From NCBI GenBank assembly GCA_963855995.1, contig OY979717.1:48140044-48204043 (forward strand): 64,000 bases of DNA. Reading direction: 5' to 3'. The position numbers were made by a program, and so were the translations under genes. The DNA is from Muricea muricata. Its lineage: Eukaryota; Cnidaria; Anthozoa; Malacalcyonacea; Plexauridae. The notes under the pieces are model-generated. The model was not told where the DNA came from. It saw nothing but the letters and a program-made list of their open reading frames with translations, and did no database searches. Of this stretch, positions 24,597 through 35,572 are shown one piece after another. Each line of letters opens with the position of its first letter. Position 1 is the stretch's first letter.

Positions 24597-25316
24597 TGTA
24601 ACCTAGGTAGCCCACTAATTGATGGTATATTTTTGGTTCAAAAAAAGTGTATTTATTCTTGTGTTACACTGTCTACAACTTTATTGATGCGCGCGGTCCA
24701 GTCCAATACGCGGTCAGCTTGTGATGCATCAATGTTTACATCATGTATATACATACATAGGAAAATATATATACATGAAATTATAATATAGCATTTGTAA
24801 ATTCTGAACGCTGATTGGCTAAGAGCCGTGCTGATATAACTCTATGTCAACACGGAAAATTTTCCCGCCACACTTCTGTTAAAGTTCTTTGTGCTATATT
24901 ATAAAAGAAATATAAAACATTTTTTCCGTATTGATATACAGTTATATCAACACTCGTGAAAATTGGAAAAACTCGAAATTGTGTGAAAACACTCCGCCCT
25001 GCGGGCGTCGTGTTTCCACACAATTTCTCGTTTTTCCAATTTCCACTCGTTTTGATATAACTGTATATCAACACGGAAAATGTTTTATATTTCTTAAATA
25101 TCATGTATATATAGGAAAATATATAAATCATGTATATATAGGAAATCATACATATATAGGAAAATATATTATACATGATGTAAAATTAAATTGATGCATT
25201 ACAAGCTGACCGCGCATTGAACTGGACCGCGCGCATCAATAAAGTTGTAGACAGAGTAACACAAGAATAAACACACATTTTTTGAGCCATCAACTAGTGG
25301 GCTACCTAGGTTACAA
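24597..25316. mobile_element. Nested foldback element with GTAACCTAGGTAGCCCAC-like ends
   Basis: The outer arms 24597-24780 and 25130-25316 are inverted copies. An inner palindrome (about 24900-25095) is centred on a GC hairpin CGCCCTGCGGGCG at 24997-25009 with arms reading TTGATATACAGTTATATCAA. It abuts the TTAA element at 24084-24562. Confidence 0.75.
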
Positions 25317-25430
25317 TGTCAAAGCATGAAGCCGAAATGAAAATAATTGGCATCAAAACAAAGCTCTTCTTAATTAAATCTAAATAGATCTTTCGCAACA
25401 AATTGAAAATAGATTGCGAACAAAAATTGA

Positions 25431-25571
25431 GTGGCGAATTCAGCCCGACATTTGGTCATGCAAAATTTTCCATTTTTATAGACCATATAAAGAATCAATT
25501 TCTTAAGAAGTGAATAATGATAATGTTAAAATTTGCAAAGATGACCAAATTGTCGGGCTGGCTTCGCTACT
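25431..25571. mobile_element. Foldback element, AGTAGCGAAGCC family
   Basis: Left CAGCCCGACATTTGGTCAT and right ATGACCAAATTGTCGGGCTG are inverted copies; the right end continues into GGCTTCGCTACT. 141 bp, non-coding. Confidence 0.65.
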
Positions 25572-26094
25572 GGTCGGATGCTGTCGAAAATGCAACCCAA
25601 ACCCTCCCTATTTTAGAAGTTTTTAGTTTTTAATGACTATGTCTCTTCGCTAAGTTGGGAGCGATTTTAAATTCATGCACGTTGGACAACATCATAATGG
25701 ATGAAACCAAGAATTTTTCAATTGTTATCAATTATAGTTGGCTCGGCAAAACAATAAATGATTTCAGCCTTTTTGCATGCATATTACACATAATGCACAT
25801 TTATACAATTATTATAGCCGTAAATGAATGACGCTAAAATTCGAAGAAAAAAAATTACTTCAGAAATCAGAAATTCATTCTTGCATTGCAAAGACTATAG
25901 ATATGTAAAATACATATTTTAATTTCGCTGCGTGAAAACAATACTTTGAGAATCAAGCATTAGTTTTAATAAATCAACGACGTCGTTTGCATTTAATAAT
26001 TTTTTTTATTCCAGCGTCTTTATTTTCACAGAACACGCGGCCTTATAGCAACTTTTAACAAAGCTGTCGTCTGTACAGTAAGGTTCTAACAAAG

Positions 26095-29000
26095 ATGGAT
26101 GTTATTTCCGCTGCCATATTTTTGCTGAAAATTTTAGCAATCGTTATTGTAATAATGTCAAGAAAATCAGAAGCGAGAACTTCCTACAAAAGGCAAATGA
26201 AATTTCGTAAATTGAGAGATGATAAAGGTAATTGGATATTCGTTTTAAACTAACTTTAAAAAGTGATGTATTTATCATTTATTTGTGTACCAGAAACAAA
26301 ATATGACGAAATTTGCGAATAAGAGATGGCGAAAAAGTATATAATATTACAAAATATATATAATACAAAATATATATTACAAAATAAGTTATATTACGTA
26401 CGTATGTACGGATATTTTTTAAACTTTGATTGTCCACAATAATCGCTATATACCGATTATTTCACACATGTAAGTATAACTGATATTATGTATTTAAATG
26501 TAGGCTAACATTTTACATTAATTACAAAATTTTCGCAGCCCACAATTTTTCTTATTTAGCCTAACAAGGCCACTTCTATTTGTTACCCGTCTGCTGAGTA
26601 TTTACACAAATATTTGAAACTAGCATGCATAATTACCTAGAATTTGATAATTTCTCAATCTTAATATCAATTTACTATGTCGGTATGTACTCGCTTGGCT
26701 ACATAAGTGCCTGTACGTAACAATGAAACTTGTTATAGATCATGGGGACCAGTTGTATCAAAGGCGTTTAGCTTAAACGGTGGGTAAGTCAAAAATATAA
26801 AACAAGATAGCATGATGTATAAACAAACCAGCTAAAGTTATTTGACCTGAGAAGAACAATTACATATAAAACTAAATGTTTACTCCACTAAACTCATAAT
26901 TTCGCTTCCGTACTAGGTGTAAAAGGGATTTTTGAATTTCACTTTGGTACAGCCGGTCCCAGGTTTCTGGCACAATGTCAAAATAGCCTGATAGTGAAAA
27001 GACAAATTCATTTTAGCAATAATTACGACCTATAAAACAAAAATAGTAAAATCTTATTTTTTTAGGTCCTACTGCTAATGTTTTAATATGTTGTTATGGA
27101 AGCTTCCATGGCTTAAAAATATGTGCTTGATTGTTATTGTTGCAATGGTTACCGTGAAAAGGGTCTCTTATATTGTATACAATATTGCATGCAATATCTC
27201 TAGGTAAATTATAGAAACTTGTGACCACTTTCTTTCACAACCCAACATAATCCCAAGGGCTGAAATAAAATTATTTCATGACAAAGTATAGCGCTTGTTA
27301 AATATTAATCGACAATTGTAGTAACATTGTATGTATGGTATGTTGGTATGGTATGGTATATGGTATGGTAATTTCATGGACTTTCTGTGCTACAATTGCA
27401 AAAGTGCATGTTGCCCCTCAGGAATACTTGCATCGGACAAGTTGGGGTAGTTATATGTTCTTTTCTTTCAGAACTTTGGCTAGTTTTGGCAAATTTAGTA
27501 CTGTTCACCCTTTTTCATGCAGGCATGGTAACGACATCATCAGTATTATTTACGATCGAAGTTATAAACATAGCATTCATCAGGGTCTCTAGGCCGGTTT
27601 TGTCAGGTTTGATTGTAAATTTTTTGTCAGGATTAAGTTCAGACAGATATATAAACGCTTATTACAAAGGGATGGAAAAATCGTTGCGATACTTGTTGGT
27701 GGATGAAATAACTTGATACACCAGCCGATAAGCAAGTTCTTGGAGATGTATTCAGCGAATGGTATGTTTATCCCTTCGATCGAAGTAAATAGTACTGCAA
27801 AGTATGCAGGAAAAATGTGAGCAGTACTACAACTTTGCCAATTGTCGCTACAAAAGTAGAAGAAAACAAAATACTCAATTGGTAGGATGCAAGTATTCCC
27901 TGAGCGGTAAATATGCACCTTGGAAGCACAAGATGTCCAACCCTTAGTCAAACAAACTAGTATGACCATGGAAAACGCTACAAAGCCAAAACTATGAAAA
28001 ACTATTGCTCACGACGGCTGTCGAGACATATGTTTGAACTAGATGAATATAGCGGCACACGTAGAAAAGAGAAAGTTTTTGGTAGAGTGGACTTTCGAGA
28101 AACATTTGACTAAAAGGGTTCATTAAATACATTATTCGAAACGCTAAACTGTATTGTAACCTACTGGTAACACTCCCCTTTAACATATTTTGCAAAATTT
28201 TATAATCTACAGGCGACTCATTACCTCGAGAACATATTTTATCAACCCATCCTGTCCATTCCAAAACTGAATGTTCTTTAAGATGTCTTCAAGAATCAAC
28301 GTGCGTGGGCTATAACTACAGATCCGCATCAAATAACTATGCTGTAAATTGTCAACTTAGCAATACAACTCGAGAAAGAGGAAAAGATATCAATGGAGAA
28401 TGGACATTTCATCAACAAGTGGATATTGTAAGTGATGCATCCTTGACCGTGCTCAGAACGTTTTGATCAGGTGTAGTATTATTATTTGATTCCATATAGC
28501 CGCCAATTGCAAATGATGAAGACCCTCGAACCAAAACGAACGTTGCAGAAAACGATACTATCAACGAAAAACCAAGTTCTTGTAAGTAACATTAATCCAT
28601 AAAGTGTAGTATTGATGAAACGACATTAAAATTTTATTGAAATAAACAATAACATATCTTAAATTAGCATCTAGCAACGTCTTAAATTAGATGGCAATGG
28701 TATGGCAGGCCTGCGATATTAATCACATTCTGTTTTATTTATATGGGCGTGATTTCGATTTGACGCTAAAATTGTCGTCATTGAAAACTTCACGAGCGCA
28801 TGCTGTTTCCAAATTACACGAGAAATCATACTATTACTTGTTAATAACATCAAAGGAAATGTTCTATATACTGTATATAGACGAGAATATACTCCTCGCT
28901 CCTCTTCACTTTTAATTTCCTTTAAAGACCTTAAATTCGCATCCAAAACATTTTAATAAGTGTGAGTAAAGTAGGCAGAACTTCTCAATCTTGAGATATT

Positions 29001-31101
29001 TTGTTAAAATTTATTCATTTCGTTAAAAAACATAGCCAAATTTGATCCCAATTGCTTTTAAATTTCACCCGCCTTGTTTTTTTGTTCAGAAGTGGATTTA
29101 AGTCCATTCCCGTTTTTCAGTTTCAGTCCGTTTTCGATTTCAGTCAATCCCCATCAGAAATTTGATTGGTCCTCGATGATTACAGATTTTTTTCGCTGTG
29201 TTACCGATTTTTGCACTCTTTATTGTTTTGGGTTGGCTGCGCTAACATTCATAACAATCACAATCCCAAAACATTTTGTTGTGTAATATCATGTCGTAAA
29301 CAGTAAAAATGTCAAACATAACTTCTTTGCTTCAATACCACTGAAAATGAATTAAAACAACAAAGGAACAAAAAAGGATTGCTTTTTTTATCAGCTGATT
29401 ACAAAATTAATTTATCATGATTCCCCAAACAAAATTTTGCAAATTAAGTCTTCAATATTATGGTTTGACACTAACATTTAATAAATCAAATGAATTATAT
29501 GGTTTTACTGTCGAAGCTAACTGATACTCAACCGAATATTTTATTGGTTAGTGCACTTTTTGGATTCTCAAATCTTGCGCGGAAAGAACAGCTCGATCAT
29601 TCAATTGACACACTGGCTCCCTTCTTCCTCTTCTTGGTCATTGTGTTATCGCGCAACTCGCGATGGATGGAGTGCGAATACTTTCCATTCTAATTGTGAC
29701 AGCAAAGGAGCTACTGTTACCATTATCCAAGTTGGTTCATATATTTTTGGCGGATATTCTGATGTAGCTTGGGGAGGTAAGAATGCTAAATGCAAGGAGT
29801 AAGTTCATGTATCCCTCTTGACAAAGATTATGCATATATTTTTTGGCTAACTATGACATGATCTGCAAGCAACATTCGGATTTTTTAGATGGATTTAACT
29901 TGATGTTGGCCCGATGCACCCCCCCCCCCTCCCGCGCCCTATTGCATTGAATTTAATCTTTGCATGGGATGGAAATTAATAGCTTCGCGAGATTTAAAAT
30001 AACTCCAAGTGTTTAATTAGGTAGGTAACAGACATAATGTATAATACGTCACAAGCCTTGATGTGGGCAAATAGGGTCTTGGCAACCATTGCTATAAGAA
30101 AATAGCAATTGAGGAAAATGGCAAATCAAAGCAATGGCGCAAGTATGTTGCTGTTCTTGGTTATATCTAAAAACTTGTTCTTTTCGTTGATTTTACATTT
30201 TACGTGGATAGATCGAGAGCTTTCATTCTGTAATCCCCAAGCTGTATTAAGGAAAAAGAGCAAAAAGTAGATAAAACGGAAACAGCAATGTTTTCCAACC
30301 CTTTTTGTTGCCACTTATGATGTTATTCTTGCAGCGGCGTATCAACTTGACCATGGGGGGGGGGGGGGTGACGTATTCATGCAAACATGCATGTTATGCA
30401 CAGTTAACTTCCCCCCTATGCCCCTCCCAGTTATCGAGTTTGCTACGCCTCTGGAGACTTTACCTCATTTCAACATGCTCATCCAAAGGTTGACGAGGCA
30501 GAATCAAGCGGCTTATTGTCGTTACGTTTCGGGGTTCCATGCATATAAAGACTCGTGCAAGAGTTATCAAAAGTATAAGATTTTAAATTTACATACATTT
30601 AGAAAGTCACATACTTATAGAAATACATAAATATTATAAAATTTCCCCTTGCGAATGAATAAGCGCAAGTTTATTAAAATTGTTGCATTAATTTGAATAA
30701 TGTTATATAGCAATATATATTGCAAATTTGAGCTAATAGTAAATCATATATCACTAAAATAGTTGTGTTCTTACTCAGATTCCTTAGGTTACAAAGAAAG
30801 TCAGAATGCGTTTTTATTTTCCTTCGTGAACAGAGACAACATCCCGCCATTTAAATCTGATGTGAGGCTTACTCAATACGCTATAGCAACAAGCTCTTAT
30901 TACGGACCAACATTCGGAGGAGGACATGATATTCACATCGCAGACAACGCGGGATCCTCCACAGGTTCATACACAAATTTTGGCCACACGTACACTCTTC
31001 CACATGGCTATATGTACGGCAGCAGCAACATTCTGTCGTTATTGGCTGGCAGTTACCACTTCATACCTTCTGATATTGAAGTCTTCTCTTACCACGTGTA
31101 A
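26095..31101 (+). CDS. Secreted PAN/apple + TLDc domain protein, complete five-exon gene
   Basis: Exons: 26095-26227, 28213-28427, 28500-28581, 29552-29776 and 30779-31101. All borders are AG/GT, and all phases join (1, 0, 1, 1) to give 325 aa and a stop. Exon 1 encodes a hydrophobic N-terminus (FLLKILAIVIVIM), a signal peptide or anchor, then a basic stretch. Exon 2 (residues 45-116) is a PAN/apple segment with Cys65, 69, 75 and 91 and the CLQESTCVGYNY motif. Exon 3 is an acidic, Asn-rich linker. Exons 4-5 (about 150-325) form a TLDc domain with SLCYRATRDGW, TFHSNCDSKG, YIFGGYSDVAW and a glycine-rich C-terminal half ending DIEVFSYHV. The partial copy at 890-3378 is its paralogue. Intron 1 holds a diverged inverted repeat. 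The PAN domain suggests extracellular binding; the role of an exported TLDc domain is unknown to me. Exon boundaries are not confirmed by transcripts. Confidence 0.85.
27375..27975. repeat. Diverged inverted repeat in intron 1 of the PAN/TLDc gene
   Basis: The left arm at about 27375-27590 and right arm at about 27740-27975 are imperfect inverted copies (AGGAATACTTGCATC and GATGCAAGTATTCC mark one matched point). Both can be read as similar short peptides (SVLFT.E.INI.F), which reflects the duplication and not two genes. A (GGTAT)n tract lies just left (27330-27370). Confidence 0.6.
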
Positions 31102-32931
31102 ACTAAACTGCCTAATAATATCCTATAAACATCGGAAGAGCAATGTCGTTGTTCAAGGTAGTTGAACACGTATGCGGTTTTTTTCATTGTTTTCACCTCA
31201 CATTAAAGGTAGCTCTATTTACCACAATGCGAGGCTTGGTGATGCGGAGAATATGTGTAGGTAAAACCTGCATATGAGTTTCGATTTGGGAAGTTGCAAT
31301 TGCACTTGCTCGAATTAAAAAACCGTTTCCAGCCGTTTAAATGAATTAAAAAACCGTTTCCAAAATTACCGACCAGCTGAAACGCGAAGCTCAAATTGTA
31401 TCGATGAATGTGCCATGTCCGCCTTGCAAGAAAAGGTTTTGAATGATTTTCATAGATTTTTTAATGATCCTCCCCCCTTCCCGGTCCCTCTTCCCCTCCC
31501 CCTCCTCTCTCTCCGATGTAATTTATTATATACTTGCTTACGCTCGTCGTTGCTATTTTAGAGGTTTTTAGAGGTTGAGTTTGCGAGAGATGTTGGGTAT
31601 TTGAGCACGGCATGTAGATTAATTTTAATTTTAATTAATTTGACAATTTCTGTTGTTAACATTGGATTGTGTACTTGCCTCTCCGCATGTCAGTTTAATG
31701 TGAATTTCTTACATTTTCCAATGATGAACCGCTGATCTGGGGACGCCAGAACTTTTCAAAGGGCACTTTATCAATAATTGATATACATGCGTTTTTGGAT
31801 ATCGATGGGACTGTTAACATTTTGTAGGAGTTGGATGACAAGCGAAATATCCAGCGTTTTACGTGAAATCCATCAAGCATAAATAATTGAATAGTCAACT
31901 TTACAAATGTTAAATTCTCAAAAGACGTAGAAACTAAAAAAAGTTTTTAAACCCTCTTTCCTCCCATATTCAGAACAAAATTTGTAATTCGTTCAAAATC
32001 GGTTAGAAATGGAGAGGGGGCTCATTATTCATCATCGCTCATCTCACAAATTTTAAAATGATATTTCTTAATAAAACATCTCCATACAAAAATTTCAATT
32101 TTAGAGTTTGTAACAGTTAACGCGTGAAAAAATGTATGACACAGACGGCATGGACCTCACTATTTAGCCCACGCCCCTGCATGCCGTGTAGGTAAGCTTA
32201 TGTACTTGTTCTAACATTTTCACGGTAATACAATGAATATTTATTAAAACGCCAAACCTGCATACATAACGCCAAAGATTGGACCGTACATCAAATTGAA
32301 GCTACTAAAATTTGTATTTAATATAAAAAATCAAGACTTTAGACAAAAAAGAAATGCCTTAAAAATACGAAAACAAAAAATATGGCAAATTTCACTTCAA
32401 AGTTAAAGTTGTCTTTCTTTGCCTGAAGTCTTAAAATTTTTACATCAAATACAACTTTTTCATAGCTTTCATTTGGTATATCACCCAGTCTTTGACATTA
32501 AGCATTTCAACTCAATATTCAGACATTTATAATTCAATAATAATCCTATTAATTTTCCTTGCATGACCTTTATGATATCGTGTTCGTTTTAATTGTATCT
32601 TGTAATATTATACGTATATGTACTTAGTTTTGTGATATTAACTGTGATTTTTGCTAAATTACTATGATTTGATTATTTAAATCACTAGCCGTTTTTGCAA
32701 ACTCGTACAATATTTTGCTTCATATTAAGCTTTCGTACATATTTACAATATCTTAATTGCTCTAAAGATCTTGCAAGAATAAAGCTGTTGTTTGGGCTTC
32801 TATATTCGAGCTGGTATAAATTGCGGAGTACGGAACGGAATGGTGGCAGCGATAAAACGCAGAATTCGGAAGCGCAATTCTTTGGGAAAAACGTCGAAAA
32901 AATGTGTTCTGCTTTTGAAATTACGCCATTC
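31102..32931. other. No gene recognised between the PAN/TLDc gene and the 32.9-kb foldback element
   Basis: There is a pyrimidine-only stretch at 31470-31514 (mostly C and T) and AT-rich sequence. ATTAAA at 31203 is a possible poly(A) signal for the gene ending at 31101. Confidence 0.4.
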
Positions 32932-33505
32932 TACAGGGTGTATCAAAAAAAAGGTAATCGAACTTTGATGTGCTCTAGGGCGTTCAATATTAACATACAG
33001 AAATAATTCTTACGTAGTTAGAAAGACCAGGCTTTTAGCTTTTAATTGCCATCGTTTTTATAAAATTTGAAGAAAAATCAAGCAAATACAAATGCGATAA
33101 AAATTGCAGGTCGAAATCACATTTTTTCACCGTTGGGAGTTTATTGAAAATCTGTTGAAATTTAATCTGTTGAAAACTAATTGACCAATTTTAGCTTAGG
33201 TAGTAAACTTCTGGCATTTTATTAGTGATGTTAATTGTTTCTCGTGACAGATAAATTATTAATGAAATTTTCTTTTCTTATTCGCTGGCCTAATAATGCT
33301 CAGAGGTGGAAATATGCGATTTCGACCGGCTATTTTTATTCGATTCGTATTTGCCCAATCTTTCTTCAACTTTCACAAAAATGGTGACAATCGAAAGCTA
33401 AAAGCCTGGTCTTGCCGCCTGTGAAAGAATGATTTCTGTAGATTGCATAATGAACGCGCTAGAGCACTGCAAAGTTCGATTACCTTTTTTTTTATACACC
33501 CTGTA
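32932..33505. mobile_element. TA-flanked foldback element with ACAGGGTGTATC ends
   Basis: TACAGGGTGTATCAAAAAAA at the left has its complement at the right, with TA at both borders. The arms match over more than 100 bp (CTTTGATGTGCTCTAG versus CTAGAGCACTGCAAAG; AGACCAGGCTTTTAGCTTT versus its complement). About 574 bp, non-coding, mariner-type MITE. Confidence 0.8.
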
Positions 33506-33934
33506 TATTATATACCATGCAGGTGGCCCAAACGGTAACAGAAAAACTAGGATAGCTATTTCAGCCAACTAAATTGTATCTTATTAGGGAAGAGCTAACT
33601 TTAATGTTTTATCTTGTTCCATTCTTGTTTATCTTGTTCAAATTGTTTGTATTTTCGTTTAGAACTTGGCAAAAATGTCCGAAAGCGACAACGCTTTAAT
33701 CAGTGATACATTTAGAAATATACGATGTAGCATGGCAAGGCCCGCTGACCAAATATAAAAAGGAATTTCCAGTTTATAATTTGCAATCATACACAAAACG
33801 TTGACAGAATACTCAATACTGAATCGCAAGGAGTATTGCGGGCACTCAGGGAATAGTCGACGCTCATTTAGGTTTTAGTCGGCTTTTTAATCTTTTTTAC
33901 GCAGATCCGCATTTTATCCCCATTTGCAGATTCC

Positions 33935-35547
33935 GCTTTCGCGATTCCGTTATTGCCAAATCCTTGACCAATATCTTTAATTTATCAGTTAAAGAAGGAG
34001 TTCTCCCGACTGACTGGAAGAACGCCAGGGTATCACCGATCTACAAAGAGGGCTCTAAGACAGTTATAAGTAACTACAGACCTATATATCTGCTCTTCCA
34101 GTTGTTGCTAAGATATTAGAAAGAGCGGTGTTTAATCAGTCTTACTCATATCTGATCGACAACGAATTGCTGAACAAATATCAATCAGGTTTCAGGCCAC
34201 TGCATGCCACAGTTACGGCTTTGCTGGATATAACAAATGAATGGTTTCTCAACATTGATAATGGTCTAACAAATGCCGTTTTAATTCTAGATCTTAAAAA
34301 GGCATTTGATACCATTAATCATTCAATTTTGGTACTTAAAGTGAAGCTGTATGGTATGATGCCTAAAACCGTTTCCTGGTTTTCCAATTGTTTGTCTCAA
34401 CGAACACATAACTATAATGGCACTCTCTCTGATTCTAAGTTAATCAGATGCGGCATCCCTCCCGGCGTCCAGTCTACGATCCTTGTTATTTTTATTGTAT
34501 ATTAATGATTTGCCAAATTCAAACCTGGTCTCAAATGTACGCATGCACGTTGACGATACTACCCTCACATATGCAGCAAGAGACCAGGATGAGTTGACGC
34601 AAGACATTTGATAGTGATCTATGCAATGTTTATGAGTGGCTTAATGTAAACAAACTCAGTTTAAATATCACGGAAACGAAATGTATGTTCTTTGGTATGA
34701 GGCATAGCATCCATAAATTATCGAAAAATCCTGGTATTGACATTGATGGTCGCCAAGTAGAAAGAATAAATTCATTCAAACTTCTGGGCGTGTATGTGGG
34801 TGAGATTCTTACGTGGAAGTCTCATATTGAGAATATTTCTAAAAAGGTGGCCGAAGACTCCGACCCTATGTGTCAAAAAACTTCCTCATCACTATATATA
34901 ACTCTCTAATTGTTCCCCATTTCGACTATTGTAGTACTGTTTGGGGCTCAATGGGAAAGGGTTAGTCTGAAAAAGTTCAAAAACTTCAAAATAGGGCGTC
35001 TAGAATGATTACTCATTCAAGCTATGACATAAGATCAAGAGATATTCTAAGTGCTCTTGGTTGGAAAGATTTCTATGAAAGGCGTCAAGATCACTTGGCT
35101 ACTTTTATGTTTAAAACTATAAATGCTAAAGTACCTCAATATATTTCTAAAATGTCTATAAAGTCGAGTGATGTGCATTCATATTCTTTACGTCATGCTC
35201 AAGATAGCCTTTCATTCCAAGACCAAATAGCGAAGCTCTCAAACATAGTATTTCCTATAGAGGGGCATTTCGTTGGCATAGTTTGACAAGTGAGCAACGC
35301 AATTCTCCTACAATTGCTCAGTTTACAAATAGATTATAGGTGCATGTGTGTGGTTTAGGATGTAAGTAGTCGTTTCATAGTTAGTGTAAATTTTATCAAA
35401 GTATCTAGTATAATTAAATGTAATGTAGTAACTGTTTTTTTTTTTGTAAGTTTGTATATATTTATGTATTTTAATGCACGGCTCTCAGGAAGAGAATTAT
35501 GTAAATGATGAGACTCCGTGTTGAAATAAAGAGTTCATTCATTCATT
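33935..35547 (+). mobile_element. 5'-truncated LINE (jockey/CR1-like) with target-site duplications
   Basis: It begins inside the reverse transcriptase: SLTNIFNLSVKEGVLPTDWKNARV, then SNYRPI, YQSGFRPLHATVTALLD and LDLKKAFDTINH (34128-34505). The YADD box is degraded to HVDD (34555-34570). Further pieces are LLGVYVGEILTWKSHIENI (34770-34840) and the 3' ORF end at 35005-35286. Several frameshifts split it. The 3' end has an AATAAA and a (TTCA)n tail at about 35533-35550. It is flanked by 25-bp near-identical copies of host sequence at 33910-33934 and 35548-35572 (23 of 25 bases), read as target-site duplications. Confidence 0.8.
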
Positions 35548-35572
35548 CATTTTATTCTCATTTGCAGATTCC

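Noticed and set aside
27335..27969. Membrane-like frames on both strands in intron 1 of the PAN/TLDc gene
   Set aside because: They come from an inverted repeat, have no matching splice sites and would break the in-phase gene model.
29074..29286. Hydrophobic 70-aa frame after a TTTGTTCAG acceptor-like site
   Set aside because: Joining it to the preceding exon (phase 1) gives an immediate TAA; skipping it gives a perfect in-phase join to 29552.
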